This document shows positions 25,616 through 33,633 of a DNA stretch of 64,000 bases, piece by piece (the first letter of the stretch is position 1; each line of letters starts with the position of its first letter). The notes beneath the pieces are model-generated. The model had not been told where the DNA came from. It did not search any database and worked only from the letters and a program-made list of their open reading frames with translations. The DNA lies in NCBI RefSeq assembly GCF_001465595.2, contig NZ_CP013481.2, forward strand, positions 496,001 through 560,000, in the 5' to 3' direction. The position numbers and the translations under genes are program-made. Origin of the DNA: Pandoraea apista (GTDB lineage Bacteria > Pseudomonadota > Gammaproteobacteria > Burkholderiales > Burkholderiaceae).

Positions 25616-26005
25616 ATGCGAAACAGGATCATAGAGATCATTCATTCCGTCGTCCCGTTCCACCGACGCTTCAAAGCGCTGGAGGACATGACCGCGATTC
25701 GGGCTCAGACCTGGAGGAGCATTTGCGACGGACGTCAGCGTGCAACGGAGGAGACGATAGGCGCATTGTGCGAACACTGGCCCCGGTACGCTCATTGGCT
25801 CGGAACGGGGCGAACCGATGAGAGAGCCGGTCACACATCACCGGTTCTAGAGCGAGTTGCCCGTGATTTGGAGGTAATAGGGCGAGTTGCAAAAAGGCCG
25901 GAAGGGAGCACGACCGGTGGTGAAACGGCACAGCAAATACACGGCCAGCGAGCCGTAGTGGCTCACGACGCCGCATATTCCGAATCCTCAAGGGGATGCC
26001 GATAA
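25616..26005 (+). CDS. Small putative DNA-binding protein (HTH-like), altered C-terminus
   Basis: 129 aa starting 5 nt after the DUF2726 remnant. The N-terminal region (VPFHRRFKALEDMTAIRAQTWRSICDGRQRATEETIGALCEHWPRYAHWLGTG pattern) reads like an HTH regulator of mobile elements: a test of which helices bind, then a conserved WPRYA-WL. The last third seems frameshifted. In the adjacent frame IPNPQGDADNYLITSEGIR runs to a stop at 26034-26036 and looks like the natural C-terminus, while the annotated frame ends in low-information ESSRGCR. Could be a decaying gene. Confidence 0.6.
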   Translation: MRNRIIEIIHSVVPFHRRFKALEDMTAIRAQTWRSICDGRQRATEETIGALCEHWPRYAHWLGTGRTDERAGHTSPVLERVARDLEVIGRVAKRPEGSTTGGETAQQIHGQRAVVAHDAAYSESSRGCR

Positions 26006-26078
26006 CTATCTGATCACCTCGGAAGGCATTCGCTAATGCCATTTTCAGGAATTCCATTCTCGTTAAGGTTGGGGGAGC

Positions 26079-27920
26079 ATGGCAACGATCATCCCGTCTT
26101 TGTCTTCATGTGTCGGCAGAATGCAGCCGGGCGAACGAAGATTCGCTGAGCGGCTGGAACAGAAGTTGAAAGAAGACTATTTGATTTGGTACGACGTCCC
26201 CGTCGCTTCCATGCAGGTATATCCCGACTTCGTGATTCTGCACCCGCAATGCGGGTTGCTGATCCTGGAAGTCAAGGACTGGAAGATCACGACAATTCAG
26301 AGCGCGGATCGGGGGGATTGGAGGATCCTCGGAAACAACGGTCTAAAGTCCGTCGTCAGTCCCCTGGAACAGGCGCGCCGATATACGCTTGAAATCGTCA
26401 ACGCGCTTGAGCTGGATCGGGAGCTTGTGAATCCGCATGGGCATCCGTACCAAGGGAAACTGCGATTTCCATGGACGTTCGGCGTCGTGTTGCCCAACAT
26501 CACGCGGAAACAGTTCACAGATGGGGGATTGGATCAGACGATTGAGCCGTCACGCGTTATTTGCGCAGATGAAATGACAGAGTCGGTGAACGCAGAGGCG
26601 TTTCAGGCACGGTTGTGGCAGATGTTCAAATTTCAATTTCGCGAGAAGCTAACGCCACCGAACATTGATCGAATCCGATGGATCTTGTTCCCTGAAGTCC
26701 GGGTGAAATCCGTTCAGCTAGAGCTGCTTTCAGATAATGTTGAACTACCTGACATCATGGCCGTCATGGACATTCAGCAGGAGCAACTGGCTCGCAGTCT
26801 GGGAGAGGGGCACCGTGTCATTCACGGCGTCGCGGGTTCCGGAAAAACCATGATTCTCGGATATCGCGCGGAGTATTTGGCTAATCAGTCGGAAAAACCG
26901 GTGCTGGTCCTCTGCTTTAGCGAACCGCTTTCCAAGCAAATCAAAGCGATATTGGACGCCAGGGGGCTGTCGAGCAAGGTCGTCGTGAGGAATTTCCACG
27001 GCTGGTGCTCTGATCAATTGACTGCCCATAACGTGACTCGCCCAAAAGGTAGCGGCAAGAAGTTCTTTGATGAACTTGTTCAATGCGTCGTCCGGGCTGT
27101 CGAGAATGGGCACATTCCGATAGCGCAGTACGACGCTGTTCTCATCGATGAAGGTCACGATTTCGAGCCGACCTGGTTCAAGCTGGCCGTGCAAATGGTT
27201 ACGCCGGAACGAAATCATTTGCTTGTCATGTATGACGACGCCCAATCAATCTTCAATCGATCAGAGCGGCAGGGGTTCAGCTTCAAGAGCGTGGGTGTTC
27301 AGGCACAGGGGCGAACCACGATTCTCAAGATCAATTATCGGAACACGCGGCAGATATTAGCGCTTGCCGCGAGTGTAGCTAAAGACATTCTGGACAGTAA
27401 GACCACTGACGACGACGGCGTCCCGTTGATCCATCCGATAAGCTGTGGTCGAAACGGTCCTCCGCCGGTGCTAATCAGACGCCAATCCATTGAGGAGGAG
27501 GTCGAGGCCATTGCGGAGAAAATGAATCAAGCCCATCAGCAGGGCGTCGCCTGGCAGGATATGGCGGTCGTCTATCGAACGTGGAGCGTCGGCCAGGCAT
27601 GTGTCGACGCGCTAACTGCGGCAAAGATTCCCTGCCAATGGCAACAGCGGAATCGCAAGAACTTCTCCCCCGGTGCAGACGCCGTTACCGTGCTCACCAT
27701 GCATGCAAGCAAAGGTCTCGAGTATCCATTTGTTGCTGTGCCGGGCGTTGGGACGATGTCGACGGAGGGGGCCGATCTGGAGCAAGAAGCCCGTCTCTTC
27801 TACATTGCCGCGACGCGCGCCACTCATCAACTTCTCGTGACCGGGAGCGGGGATTCGCTGTTTATGCGCCGGCTATTTCCTGATGTTTCGTTAGAAGGCG
27901 CTGCTTCCTCGGTGCTATAA
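26079..27920 (+). CDS. NERD nuclease-domain/SF1 (UvrD-like) helicase fusion
   Basis: 613 aa with GGGGGAG before the ATG. N-terminal NERD domain with a PD-(D/E)xK-like active site: D50 (YPDFVIL) and E64-x-K66 (LEVKDWK). A superfamily 1 helicase core follows: Walker A GVAGSGKTM near residue 250, Walker B-like LIDEGHDFEP, INYRNTRQI, and the late motif TMHASKGLEYPFV with ARLFYIAATRA. The motif set is complete, so the enzyme should bind ATP and DNA. NERD-helicase proteins are thought to act in DNA processing and are common in mobile and defence-rich regions. A diverged piece of the same gene type lies at 33449-33621. Confidence 0.9.
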   Translation: MATIIPSLSSCVGRMQPGERRFAERLEQKLKEDYLIWYDVPVASMQVYPDFVILHPQCGLLILEVKDWKITTIQSADRGDWRILGNNGLKSVVSPLEQARRYTLEIVNALELDRELVNPHGHPYQGKLRFPWTFGVVLPNITRKQFTDGGLDQTIEPSRVICADEMTESVNAEAFQARLWQMFKFQFREKLTPPNIDRIRWILFPEVRVKSVQLELLSDNVELPDIMAVMDIQQEQLARSLGEGHRVIHGVAGSGKTMILGYRAEYLANQSEKPVLVLCFSEPLSKQIKAILDARGLSSKVVVRNFHGWCSDQLTAHNVTRPKGSGKKFFDELVQCVVRAVENGHIPIAQYDAVLIDEGHDFEPTWFKLAVQMVTPERNHLLVMYDDAQSIFNRSERQGFSFKSVGVQAQGRTTILKINYRNTRQILALAASVAKDILDSKTTDDDGVPLIHPISCGRNGPPPVLIRRQSIEEEVEAIAEKMNQAHQQGVAWQDMAVVYRTWSVGQACVDALTAAKIPCQWQQRNRKNFSPGADAVTVLTMHASKGLEYPFVAVPGVGTMSTEGADLEQEARLFYIAATRATHQLLVTGSGDSLFMRRLFPDVSLEGAASSVL

Positions 27921-27964
27921 AAGACGCGGGCGTGGTGCCGTGGTAAGTACTGAAAATAATTTGA

Positions 27965-27994
27965 ATGGACTCCGTCATTTGTGACGGAGTCCAT
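27965..27994. terminator. Bidirectional terminator-like hairpin between convergent genes
   Basis: ATGGACTCCGTCA (27965-27977) pairs perfectly with TGACGGAGTCCAT (27982-27994) around TTTG. It sits midway between the helicase stop and the stop of the minus-strand gene at 28002. No T-run on either strand. Confidence 0.6.
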
Positions 27995-28001
27995 GACGCG
28001 T

Positions 28002-28295
28002 TTATCCCTTCACTTTGGGCGGTATCCCTTTTCCGGGCGAGTAAAGGACAAGGCTAGGCGTCGCCAATCGATCCGATGCGACTACCGCATGGGCGTATGT
28101 GTCGAAGTAAATGGCATGTTCCGGGTCGGCAACATGTGTCTTCTCGATCTCTCTAACAGATTCATTCCACTCGAAACCAAGGTATTTCTTGTGTTCGTAG
28201 AACCAGACGACGTGACCTTCGCGTGCCAGCGAAATCGGGATGTCGAACTCGCCGTTTCCTCCGTCCTTTCCGTCGCTGCTATTTGAATCACTCAT
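28002..28295 (-). CDS. Small conserved-looking protein of unknown function
   Basis: 97 aa from the ATG at 28295, with a strong AGGAGA ribosome site (complement of 28302-28307). Acidic, soluble, starting SDSNSSDGKDGGNGEFDIP, then SLAREGHVVWFYEHKKYLGFEWNESVREIEKTHVADPEH pattern and ending in a Pro/Lys-rich tail. No family recognised. The frame is open further upstream, but that part encodes the hairpin leader and lacks coding character. Its ribosome site lies inside a long palindrome (28302-28358), which suggests control of translation. Confidence 0.65.
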   Translation of the reverse strand: MSDSNSSDGKDGGNGEFDIPISLAREGHVVWFYEHKKYLGFEWNESVREIEKTHVADPEHAIYFDTYAHAVVASDRLATPSLVLYSPGKGIPPKVKG

Positions 28296-28301
28296 CAAAG
28301 T

Positions 28302-28358
28302 CTCCTGAGATGTAGGCGGGTTTAGCCGACCAGGCGGCTGAACCCATGATCTCAGGAG
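28302..28358 (-). promoter_or_regulatory. Leader hairpin that sequesters the Shine-Dalgarno of the gene at 28002-28295
   Basis: Two nested stems: CTCCTGAGAT (28302-28311) with ATCTCAGGAG (28349-28358), perfect, and GGGTTTAGCC (28318-28327) with GGCTGAACCC (28336-28345), with one wobble. In the minus-strand RNA the AGGAG ribosome site is one side of the outer stem. The rest of the gap to the LysR gene (28359-28614) shows nothing else I can support. Confidence 0.55.
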
Positions 28359-28614
28359 TGTCGAGCCTTGCGTTTCAGTAACTTCCGAATCTCCCCACCT
28401 ATGCGTCGACACTCGAAACGTTCCAGCACATAGCGAAAACGTTTGTGACGTATGGTGAGCAAAAACGCCTCGTGCCGGCGTAAATCTTCAATGGGCCGAA
28501 AGGAACTGAGGCCCTGGTCAATCCGGTAGAGGATGCAAATGACGTTTGCTGTAGCGGTCTCACCTCACCGGTGCAGTCGCAACCTGGCGTTGCAGCCGAC
28601 AGTCACACAACGCT

Positions 28615-29487
28615 TTACCCCTGCGCCATCACCTGCTGCGCAATTGCTGTCGTAATCCCCATCTTGTCGTGACGCGTGCGCTCAAGCAGCCCGATACTCC
28701 GCTGCTCGATCATGCCGGGTAGCGGAAGAATCCGTAGCGAATCGTCTTGTGCCCACGTCGCGCTTCTCAGCATTGGCACAACCGAAATTCCTACGCGTTG
28801 ACGCACCAGCGCCACGATCCCTTCTATCGACGACAACTCCAAAAAATCGCTCACCTTCACATGTTGGCGTCGCACCGCCCGATCGATAAGCGCGCCGGTA
28901 CGCTGCGTTCGATCAAACCGCAAGAACCGTTCTGTCTCCAGCAACTTCGCGACCGATCCAGTCTTCAACGCCGACGACGCCAGCAGTACCAACGGCTCCC
29001 GATACAACGGCGTCCATCGCACGCCGGCCGGACGCCTTCCCGAAGCTTCCACCAGCACCGCACAATCGATTTCGCCGGCATCGAGTTTCGCCGTGAGCTC
29101 AATCGAGCGCGCTGTCTGAATCAGAATCTCCAGATGCGGCTGCGCCTGCTTGATTTGCGATACCGCACGCGCCAGCGCACTCACCGCCGATTCCACCGCA
29201 CCGATCGTCACCGGACCGGCCGTCGACTCGATGCCTGCGGCTAACGTGCGCATCGTCTGATACTGCGCCAGCAATTGCTCCGCATGCGGCAGCAGAAGGC
29301 GACCCATCGCGTTGAGCGCAACAGACCGTCCCACGCGATCGAATAGCGGATGGTCGAATTCTTCCTCCAGCGCACGCATTTGCATGCTCACCGCCGACTG
29401 TGTCATCGCAAGATGTTCGGCGGCCGCAGCGAACGATCCATGCCTCGCGACTGCCGCAAAAGTCTTCATAAATCGCAGATTGCTCAT
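28615..29487 (-). CDS. LysR-family transcriptional regulator
   Basis: 290 aa. HTH in the first 60 residues (RFMKTFAAVARHGSFAAAAEHLAMTQSAVSMQMRALEEEF pattern) and a CynR/CysB-like effector domain (GPVTIGAVESAVSAL, AGEIDCAVLVEASG, IEGIVALVRQRVGISVVPML). Divergent from the MHS transporter at 29678 with a 25-bp near-perfect palindrome in the gap. It presumably regulates the transporter, M20 amidohydrolase and DUF2817 operon and itself. Confidence 0.92.
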   Translation of the reverse strand: MSNLRFMKTFAAVARHGSFAAAAEHLAMTQSAVSMQMRALEEEFDHPLFDRVGRSVALNAMGRLLLPHAEQLLAQYQTMRTLAAGIESTAGPVTIGAVESAVSALARAVSQIKQAQPHLEILIQTARSIELTAKLDAGEIDCAVLVEASGRRPAGVRWTPLYREPLVLLASSALKTGSVAKLLETERFLRFDRTQRTGALIDRAVRRQHVKVSDFLELSSIEGIVALVRQRVGISVVPMLRSATWAQDDSLRILPLPGMIEQRSIGLLERTRHDKMGITTAIAQQVMAQG

Positions 29488-29558
29488 CGCTCGCTCGCCG
29501 TTTTTGGTCGGGAGAATAGGAGAATTCGTCCCGAAAAGTAGTCGTCAACACATCAAAA

Positions 29559-29583
29559 AATTTGCGATGACGGATCACAAATT
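29559..29583. promoter_or_regulatory. Candidate LysR operator, 10-5-10 dyad
   Basis: AATTTGCGAT (29559-29568) and ATCACAAATT (29574-29583) are inverted repeats with one mismatch and a 5-nt centre, located between the divergent LysR (start 29487) and MHS transporter (start 29678). Typical of an LTTR recognition site. Confidence 0.65.
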
Positions 29584-29677
29584 CTAGCTTTTATTGGTTT
29601 TTTTGCACAAGCAGAATGGGGCGAAGCGAGTGCGGTCGGCTTGCCGCGAAAACACTTCACAGATGAGGAGTCTCCCC

Positions 29678-31003
29678 ATGGAAGTTTCGGTCGGGCGCGA
29701 CAGCGCCGCAAACGCCGCGGTCCCTGAGCGCTCGGGAAAGCGAATCGACGTCGGCATCATCGCCGTGTCCACCATTGGCAACGCGCTTGAATGGTTCGAT
29801 TTCACCGTATTCACCTTCTTTGCCGCGAACATCGCCCGGCAGTTCTTCCCCAGCGATAACCCGACAGCGGCCCTTCTCGCCGCATGGACGACCTTCGGGG
29901 TCGGCTTCCTGACGCGTCCGCTCGGCGGCATCGTTCTCGGTGCCTACGCCGACAAGCACGGCCGTAAATCTGCCTTGCTGGTCACGATCTCCGTCATGGC
30001 GCTGGGCGTCGCGGTGATCGCCTTCGCGCCCACTTATGCGCAGATCGGCATGGCGGCCCCCGTGCTGATGCTCATCGGACGCTTCCTCCAGGGATTCTCC
30101 GCAGGCGGCGAAGTCGGCAGCGCCACGGCATTCCTCGTCGAGCATGCCCCGGTCGAACGACGCGGCGTGTATGGCAGCTTCCAAATGATCGCGCAAGCGT
30201 GCAGCATGCTGCTCGGCGCCATCGTGTCCGTGGGCATTACCCAATCGCTGACACCCGAACAAATCGATGCGTTCGGCTGGCGCATCCCGTTCGTCATCGG
30301 TTTGCTGATCGTTCCCGTCGGACTCTATGTACGTTCGCGGCTGGACGAGTCACCGGTGTTCAAGGACGCGCGTCACCAGTCCACGCAAAAGCGCTCGCCG
30401 TTCCTTGAATCGATCACGATGCACTGGCGTCAGGTCGTTGCCGGATTCGGGCTGACGGTGTACGGCACCATCGGCACGTATATCTTCTACTACTACATGC
30501 CGAGCTACGCTACGAAGTCGCTGGGCATCCCCTTCAAAAGCAGCGTGATCGCGTCGCTGTGCGCTGCTGTCGCGTACATCATCGGAACGTTTGCCTCGGG
30601 ACGCCTCTCGGATTCGATTGGCCGCAAGAAGCCGATGACCGCTTCGGCGCTCATCAGCCTGATCATCGCGTATCCGCTGTTCCTTGCCGTCAGTCATGTG
30701 CCGACCCTGCCGATGCTGATCTTCGTGCAGTGCTGTCTGATGCTCTCGCTGGGTCTGTTTCAGGGCTCGTACTGCGCCTTCGTATGCGAACTCTTTCCGG
30801 CGCGCGTGCGGGCGACGTCGATGGCCATCGGCTACAACTTTGCGGTGATGATCTTCGGTGGTTTCGCCGGGGCCATCGCCACGTTGCTCATCGGCTGGAC
30901 TGGCGACAAGCTCGCCGTCGTGTACTACGGCATTTTCGGTGCAGCCGTGGGCCTCGTCACTATCTTGCTGCTCAAGGACCGCTCGCGGCAGCCGCTGCTG
31001 TAA
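29678..31003 (+). CDS. MFS transporter, metabolite:H+ symporter (MHS) family
   Basis: 441 aa from the ATG at 29678, with GAGGAG 7 nt upstream; an in-frame ATG at 29663 overlaps that site. About 12 TM helices with MHS signatures ALEWFDFTVFTFFA, GAYADKHGRKSALL, LIGRFLQGFSAGGEVGSATAF and GRLSDSIGRKKPM. Probably a proton-coupled importer of a carboxylate or N-acylated amino acid, given the M20 hydrolase immediately downstream. Confidence 0.9.
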   Translation: MEVSVGRDSAANAAVPERSGKRIDVGIIAVSTIGNALEWFDFTVFTFFAANIARQFFPSDNPTAALLAAWTTFGVGFLTRPLGGIVLGAYADKHGRKSALLVTISVMALGVAVIAFAPTYAQIGMAAPVLMLIGRFLQGFSAGGEVGSATAFLVEHAPVERRGVYGSFQMIAQACSMLLGAIVSVGITQSLTPEQIDAFGWRIPFVIGLLIVPVGLYVRSRLDESPVFKDARHQSTQKRSPFLESITMHWRQVVAGFGLTVYGTIGTYIFYYYMPSYATKSLGIPFKSSVIASLCAAVAYIIGTFASGRLSDSIGRKKPMTASALISLIIAYPLFLAVSHVPTLPMLIFVQCCLMLSLGLFQGSYCAFVCELFPARVRATSMAIGYNFAVMIFGGFAGAIATLLIGWTGDKLAVVYYGIFGAAVGLVTILLLKDRSRQPLL

Positions 31004-31174
31004 CCCATCACCCATCACGGCGCCCGGCGTCTCGTCGCCGGTGCGCCTGCATCACCCCAGCCCATTCTGCCCCTGTCCAATGGCGTGATCCATGTCGTCG
31101 TTACCGTGGTCGGCACCCCCGACACGCACGACATGACGCGCGCCATTTGGGGCATTCATCAAGAGACGATACCT

Positions 31175-32365
31175 ATGTCCATCATTCCTGAAATCGCCGA
31201 GCGCTCGGCAGAACTGCAAGCCATTCGACGCGATATCCACGCTCACCCCGAACTGCGCTACGAAGAGGCGCGCACGTCCGATATCGTGGCGAAGCTGCTC
31301 GAATCGTGGGGGATCGAAGTCACGCGGGGGCTGGGAAAAACAGGCGTCGTCGGCGTACTGCGCAACGGTACCGGCAAGAAGGTCATCGGCCTGCGCGCCG
31401 ACATGGACGCGTTGCCAATTCAGGAACTCAACACGTTTGCGCACGCGTCGCAGTACGCGGGGAAGATGCACGCCTGCGGTCACGACGGCCACACCGCCAT
31501 GCTCCTCGGCGCGGCGCAGCATCTCGCCGAACACCGGACTTTCGACGGCACCATCGTTTTCATCTTCCAGCCGGCGGAGGAAGGCGGCGGCGGTGCGAAG
31601 GCCATGCTGGAAGATGGGCTGTTCGAGAAGTTCCCGGTCGACGCCGTATTCGCGCTGCACAACTGGCCGGGCCTTGCTGCCGGTAGCTTCGGGGCGCGCG
31701 TGGGCGCAACGCAGGCGTCGAGCAACGAGTTCCGCATCGTCGTCAAAGGCACGGGCGCCCACGCCGCGATGCCGCACGACGGCATCGATCCGGTACTCAC
31801 GGCCATGCAGATCGGCACCGGATTGCAGAGCATCATGACGCGCAACAAGCGTCCCATCGATGCCGCTGTTTTGTCCATTACGCAGATGCAGGCGGGCGAG
31901 GCTATCAACGTCATTCCGAACACGGCGACGCTGGCGGGCACGGTGCGCACCTTCTCGCTCGACGTGCTCGATTTGGTGGAAAAACGCATGCGGGAGTTTT
32001 GCGAATCGACCGCTGCGGCCTACGGCTGCACAGTCGAATTCTCGTTCCTGCGCAACTATCCGCCAACGGTAAACACTGCTGCAGAGACACAGTTCGCGGT
32101 CAACGTCATGCAGGAGATCGTGGGGCGAGATCACGTCGTCAGTCCGATCGACCCGACGATGGGCGCGGAGGACTTCTCGTTCTTCCTGCTGGAGCGTCCC
32201 GGTTGCTACGCGTACATCGGCAACGGGACGGGGGATCACCGCGCGCATGGGCATGGCCTCGGCCCGTGCATGTTGCACAACACGAGCTACGACTTCAACG
32301 ACGACGTGCTGACCCTTGGCTCCACCTATTGGGTGCGGCTGACGGAAGCGTTTCTGGCGGGGTAA
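31175..32365 (+). CDS. M20 family amidohydrolase (hippurate/N-acyl-amino-acid hydrolase type)
   Basis: 396 aa from the ATG at 31175. Di-metal M20D signatures: IRRDIHAHPELRYEE, GLRADMDALPI, MHACGHDGHTAMLLG, IFQPAEEGGGGAKAML, the lid-domain HAAMPHDGIDP and a C-terminal MGAEDFSFFL. It hydrolyses amide bonds of N-acyl amino acids or similar conjugates in the cytoplasm. It lies between an MHS transporter and a DUF2817 peptidase in the same direction, forming an uptake-and-hydrolysis operon. Confidence 0.93.
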   Translation: MSIIPEIAERSAELQAIRRDIHAHPELRYEEARTSDIVAKLLESWGIEVTRGLGKTGVVGVLRNGTGKKVIGLRADMDALPIQELNTFAHASQYAGKMHACGHDGHTAMLLGAAQHLAEHRTFDGTIVFIFQPAEEGGGGAKAMLEDGLFEKFPVDAVFALHNWPGLAAGSFGARVGATQASSNEFRIVVKGTGAHAAMPHDGIDPVLTAMQIGTGLQSIMTRNKRPIDAAVLSITQMQAGEAINVIPNTATLAGTVRTFSLDVLDLVEKRMREFCESTAAAYGCTVEFSFLRNYPPTVNTAAETQFAVNVMQEIVGRDHVVSPIDPTMGAEDFSFFLLERPGCYAYIGNGTGDHRAHGHGLGPCMLHNTSYDFNDDVLTLGSTYWVRLTEAFLAG

Positions 32366-32371
32366 CGCACG

Positions 32372-33457
32372 ATGATCATGAGTCCGTTTTCGGATAGCTA
32401 TCGCGAGGCGCGCGGGCGCTTTGCCGCTGCCGCGAGGAAGGCCGACGTGGAGATGACGAGTCACGCCATTCCCGACGTCATGGGCCGGGAAGGCGAGGAA
32501 TTGGCGACGGACGTCGTGCGTTTGGGGGCAACCGACGCGCGGCGATTGCTGATCCTCACCTCGGGCACACACGGTGTCGAGGGCTTCTGCGGGAGCGCCG
32601 CGCAGATTGCTTTGCTGGGCGATGAAGGGTTGAAGGCGCGGCTCGATAACACGGGCGTGGCCATTCTGATCGTGCACGCTGTCAACCCTTACGGCTTTTC
32701 GTGGTTGTCGCGCACGAATGAAGACAACGTCGATCTGAATCGGAACAGCATCGATTTCTCAAAGACGTTGCCTGTCAACACGGCCTACGCGGATTTGCAC
32801 GACCTGCTGGTGCCGTCGACCTGGCCGCCATCGGACGACAACGCCCGGGCAATTTCGGATTACATCGCGACGCATGGAGAGTCGGCTTACCAGCGTGCGC
32901 TGACGATCGGGCAGTACGCGTTTGCTGACGGGCTCTTCTACGGCGGACGCGAGCCGGTGTGGAGTACACGATTGATGCGTACGCTGATCGAGACGCACGC
33001 GAAGCACTGTGATGCGGTGGGTTGGATCGACTTCCATACCGGTCTCGGTCCGCCAGGTCACGGAGAGAAGATCTGTGTCGGTGCGCTCGACGCCGCAGAG
33101 TTGGCCCGTGCCCGCACATGGTGGGGCGCGGATCTTGCCAGTCCGATGGATGGCACGACGGTGGCGTCAAACGTCGGTGGACCATTGCTGGACACGCTGC
33201 GCACCGCGCGAGGCGATGCGCAGGTGACGGCGATGGCCATCGAATACGGCACCGTGCCGCTCGTCGACATGCTGCATATGTTGCGGGCGGATGCGTGGCT
33301 AAGGCGACATCCGGATACCCCGGACGCACAAGCGTCGGCGATTCGTCAGGCGGTGCGCTCGGCCTTCTGCTTTGACGATGCCGTATGGCAAGGACAGATT
33401 CTCGGGCAAGCGCGTGTGGCGATCCTGCAAGCGGTGACGGGCCTCAGCCAGTGCTAA
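32372..33457 (+). CDS. DUF2817 (M14-like zinc carboxypeptidase family) protein
   Basis: 361 aa starting 6 nt after the M20 gene; ATGs at 32372 and 32378 are equally possible. Metal ligands of the M14-like fold: H67-x2-E70 (SGTHGVEGF) and a distal His in WIDFHTGLG. Also NPYGFSWLSRTNEDNVDLNRN, conserved in DUF2817, and the putative catalytic Glu in AIEYGT. Probably a deacylase or peptidase acting on the same substrate class as the M20 enzyme. Its stop codon falls at the first bases of a helicase-gene relic, so the last residues may differ from the ancestral end. Confidence 0.88.
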   Translation: MIMSPFSDSYREARGRFAAAARKADVEMTSHAIPDVMGREGEELATDVVRLGATDARRLLILTSGTHGVEGFCGSAAQIALLGDEGLKARLDNTGVAILIVHAVNPYGFSWLSRTNEDNVDLNRNSIDFSKTLPVNTAYADLHDLLVPSTWPPSDDNARAISDYIATHGESAYQRALTIGQYAFADGLFYGGREPVWSTRLMRTLIETHAKHCDAVGWIDFHTGLGPPGHGEKICVGALDAAELARARTWWGADLASPMDGTTVASNVGGPLLDTLRTARGDAQVTAMAIEYGTVPLVDMLHMLRADAWLRRHPDTPDAQASAIRQAVRSAFCFDDAVWQGQILGQARVAILQAVTGLSQC

Positions 33458-33621
33458 TCAGGCGCCAATCCATTAAGGGAGAGGTCGAGGGCATCGCGGA
33501 GAAGATGGATCAAGCCCATCAGCCGGGCGTCGCCGGGCAGGATATGGCTATCGCCTATCGGACGTGGAGCGTTGACCGGCCATGTGCCGACACGCTGACT
33601 GCGGCAAACATCTGCCGCTGA
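33449..33621 (+). pseudogene. Relic of a NERD-type helicase gene (about 57 codons)
   Basis: The segment PVLIRRQSIKGEVEGIAEKM...DMAIAYRTWSVDRPC...TLTAAN matches residues in the helicase at 26079-27920 (PVLIRRQSIEEEVEAIAEKM...). By hand count the DNA is about 85 % identical to 27466-27625, without indels and still in frame, ending at a TGA at 33619. It has no start or flanking helicase motifs. It lies exactly between the DUF2817 gene and the convergent caspase gene. Confidence 0.8.
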
Positions 33622-33633
33622 TCAACGCTCTCT

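Noticed and set aside
28747..29244. 165-codon open frame opposite the LysR gene
   Set aside because: Antisense to a gene with a clear HTH and effector domain; composition Arg/His/Gln-rich.
31052..32677. 541-codon open frame on the minus strand
   Set aside because: Antisense to the M20 amidohydrolase and DUF2817 genes; high-G+C mirror frame rich in Arg/His/Ala with no domain features or ribosome site.
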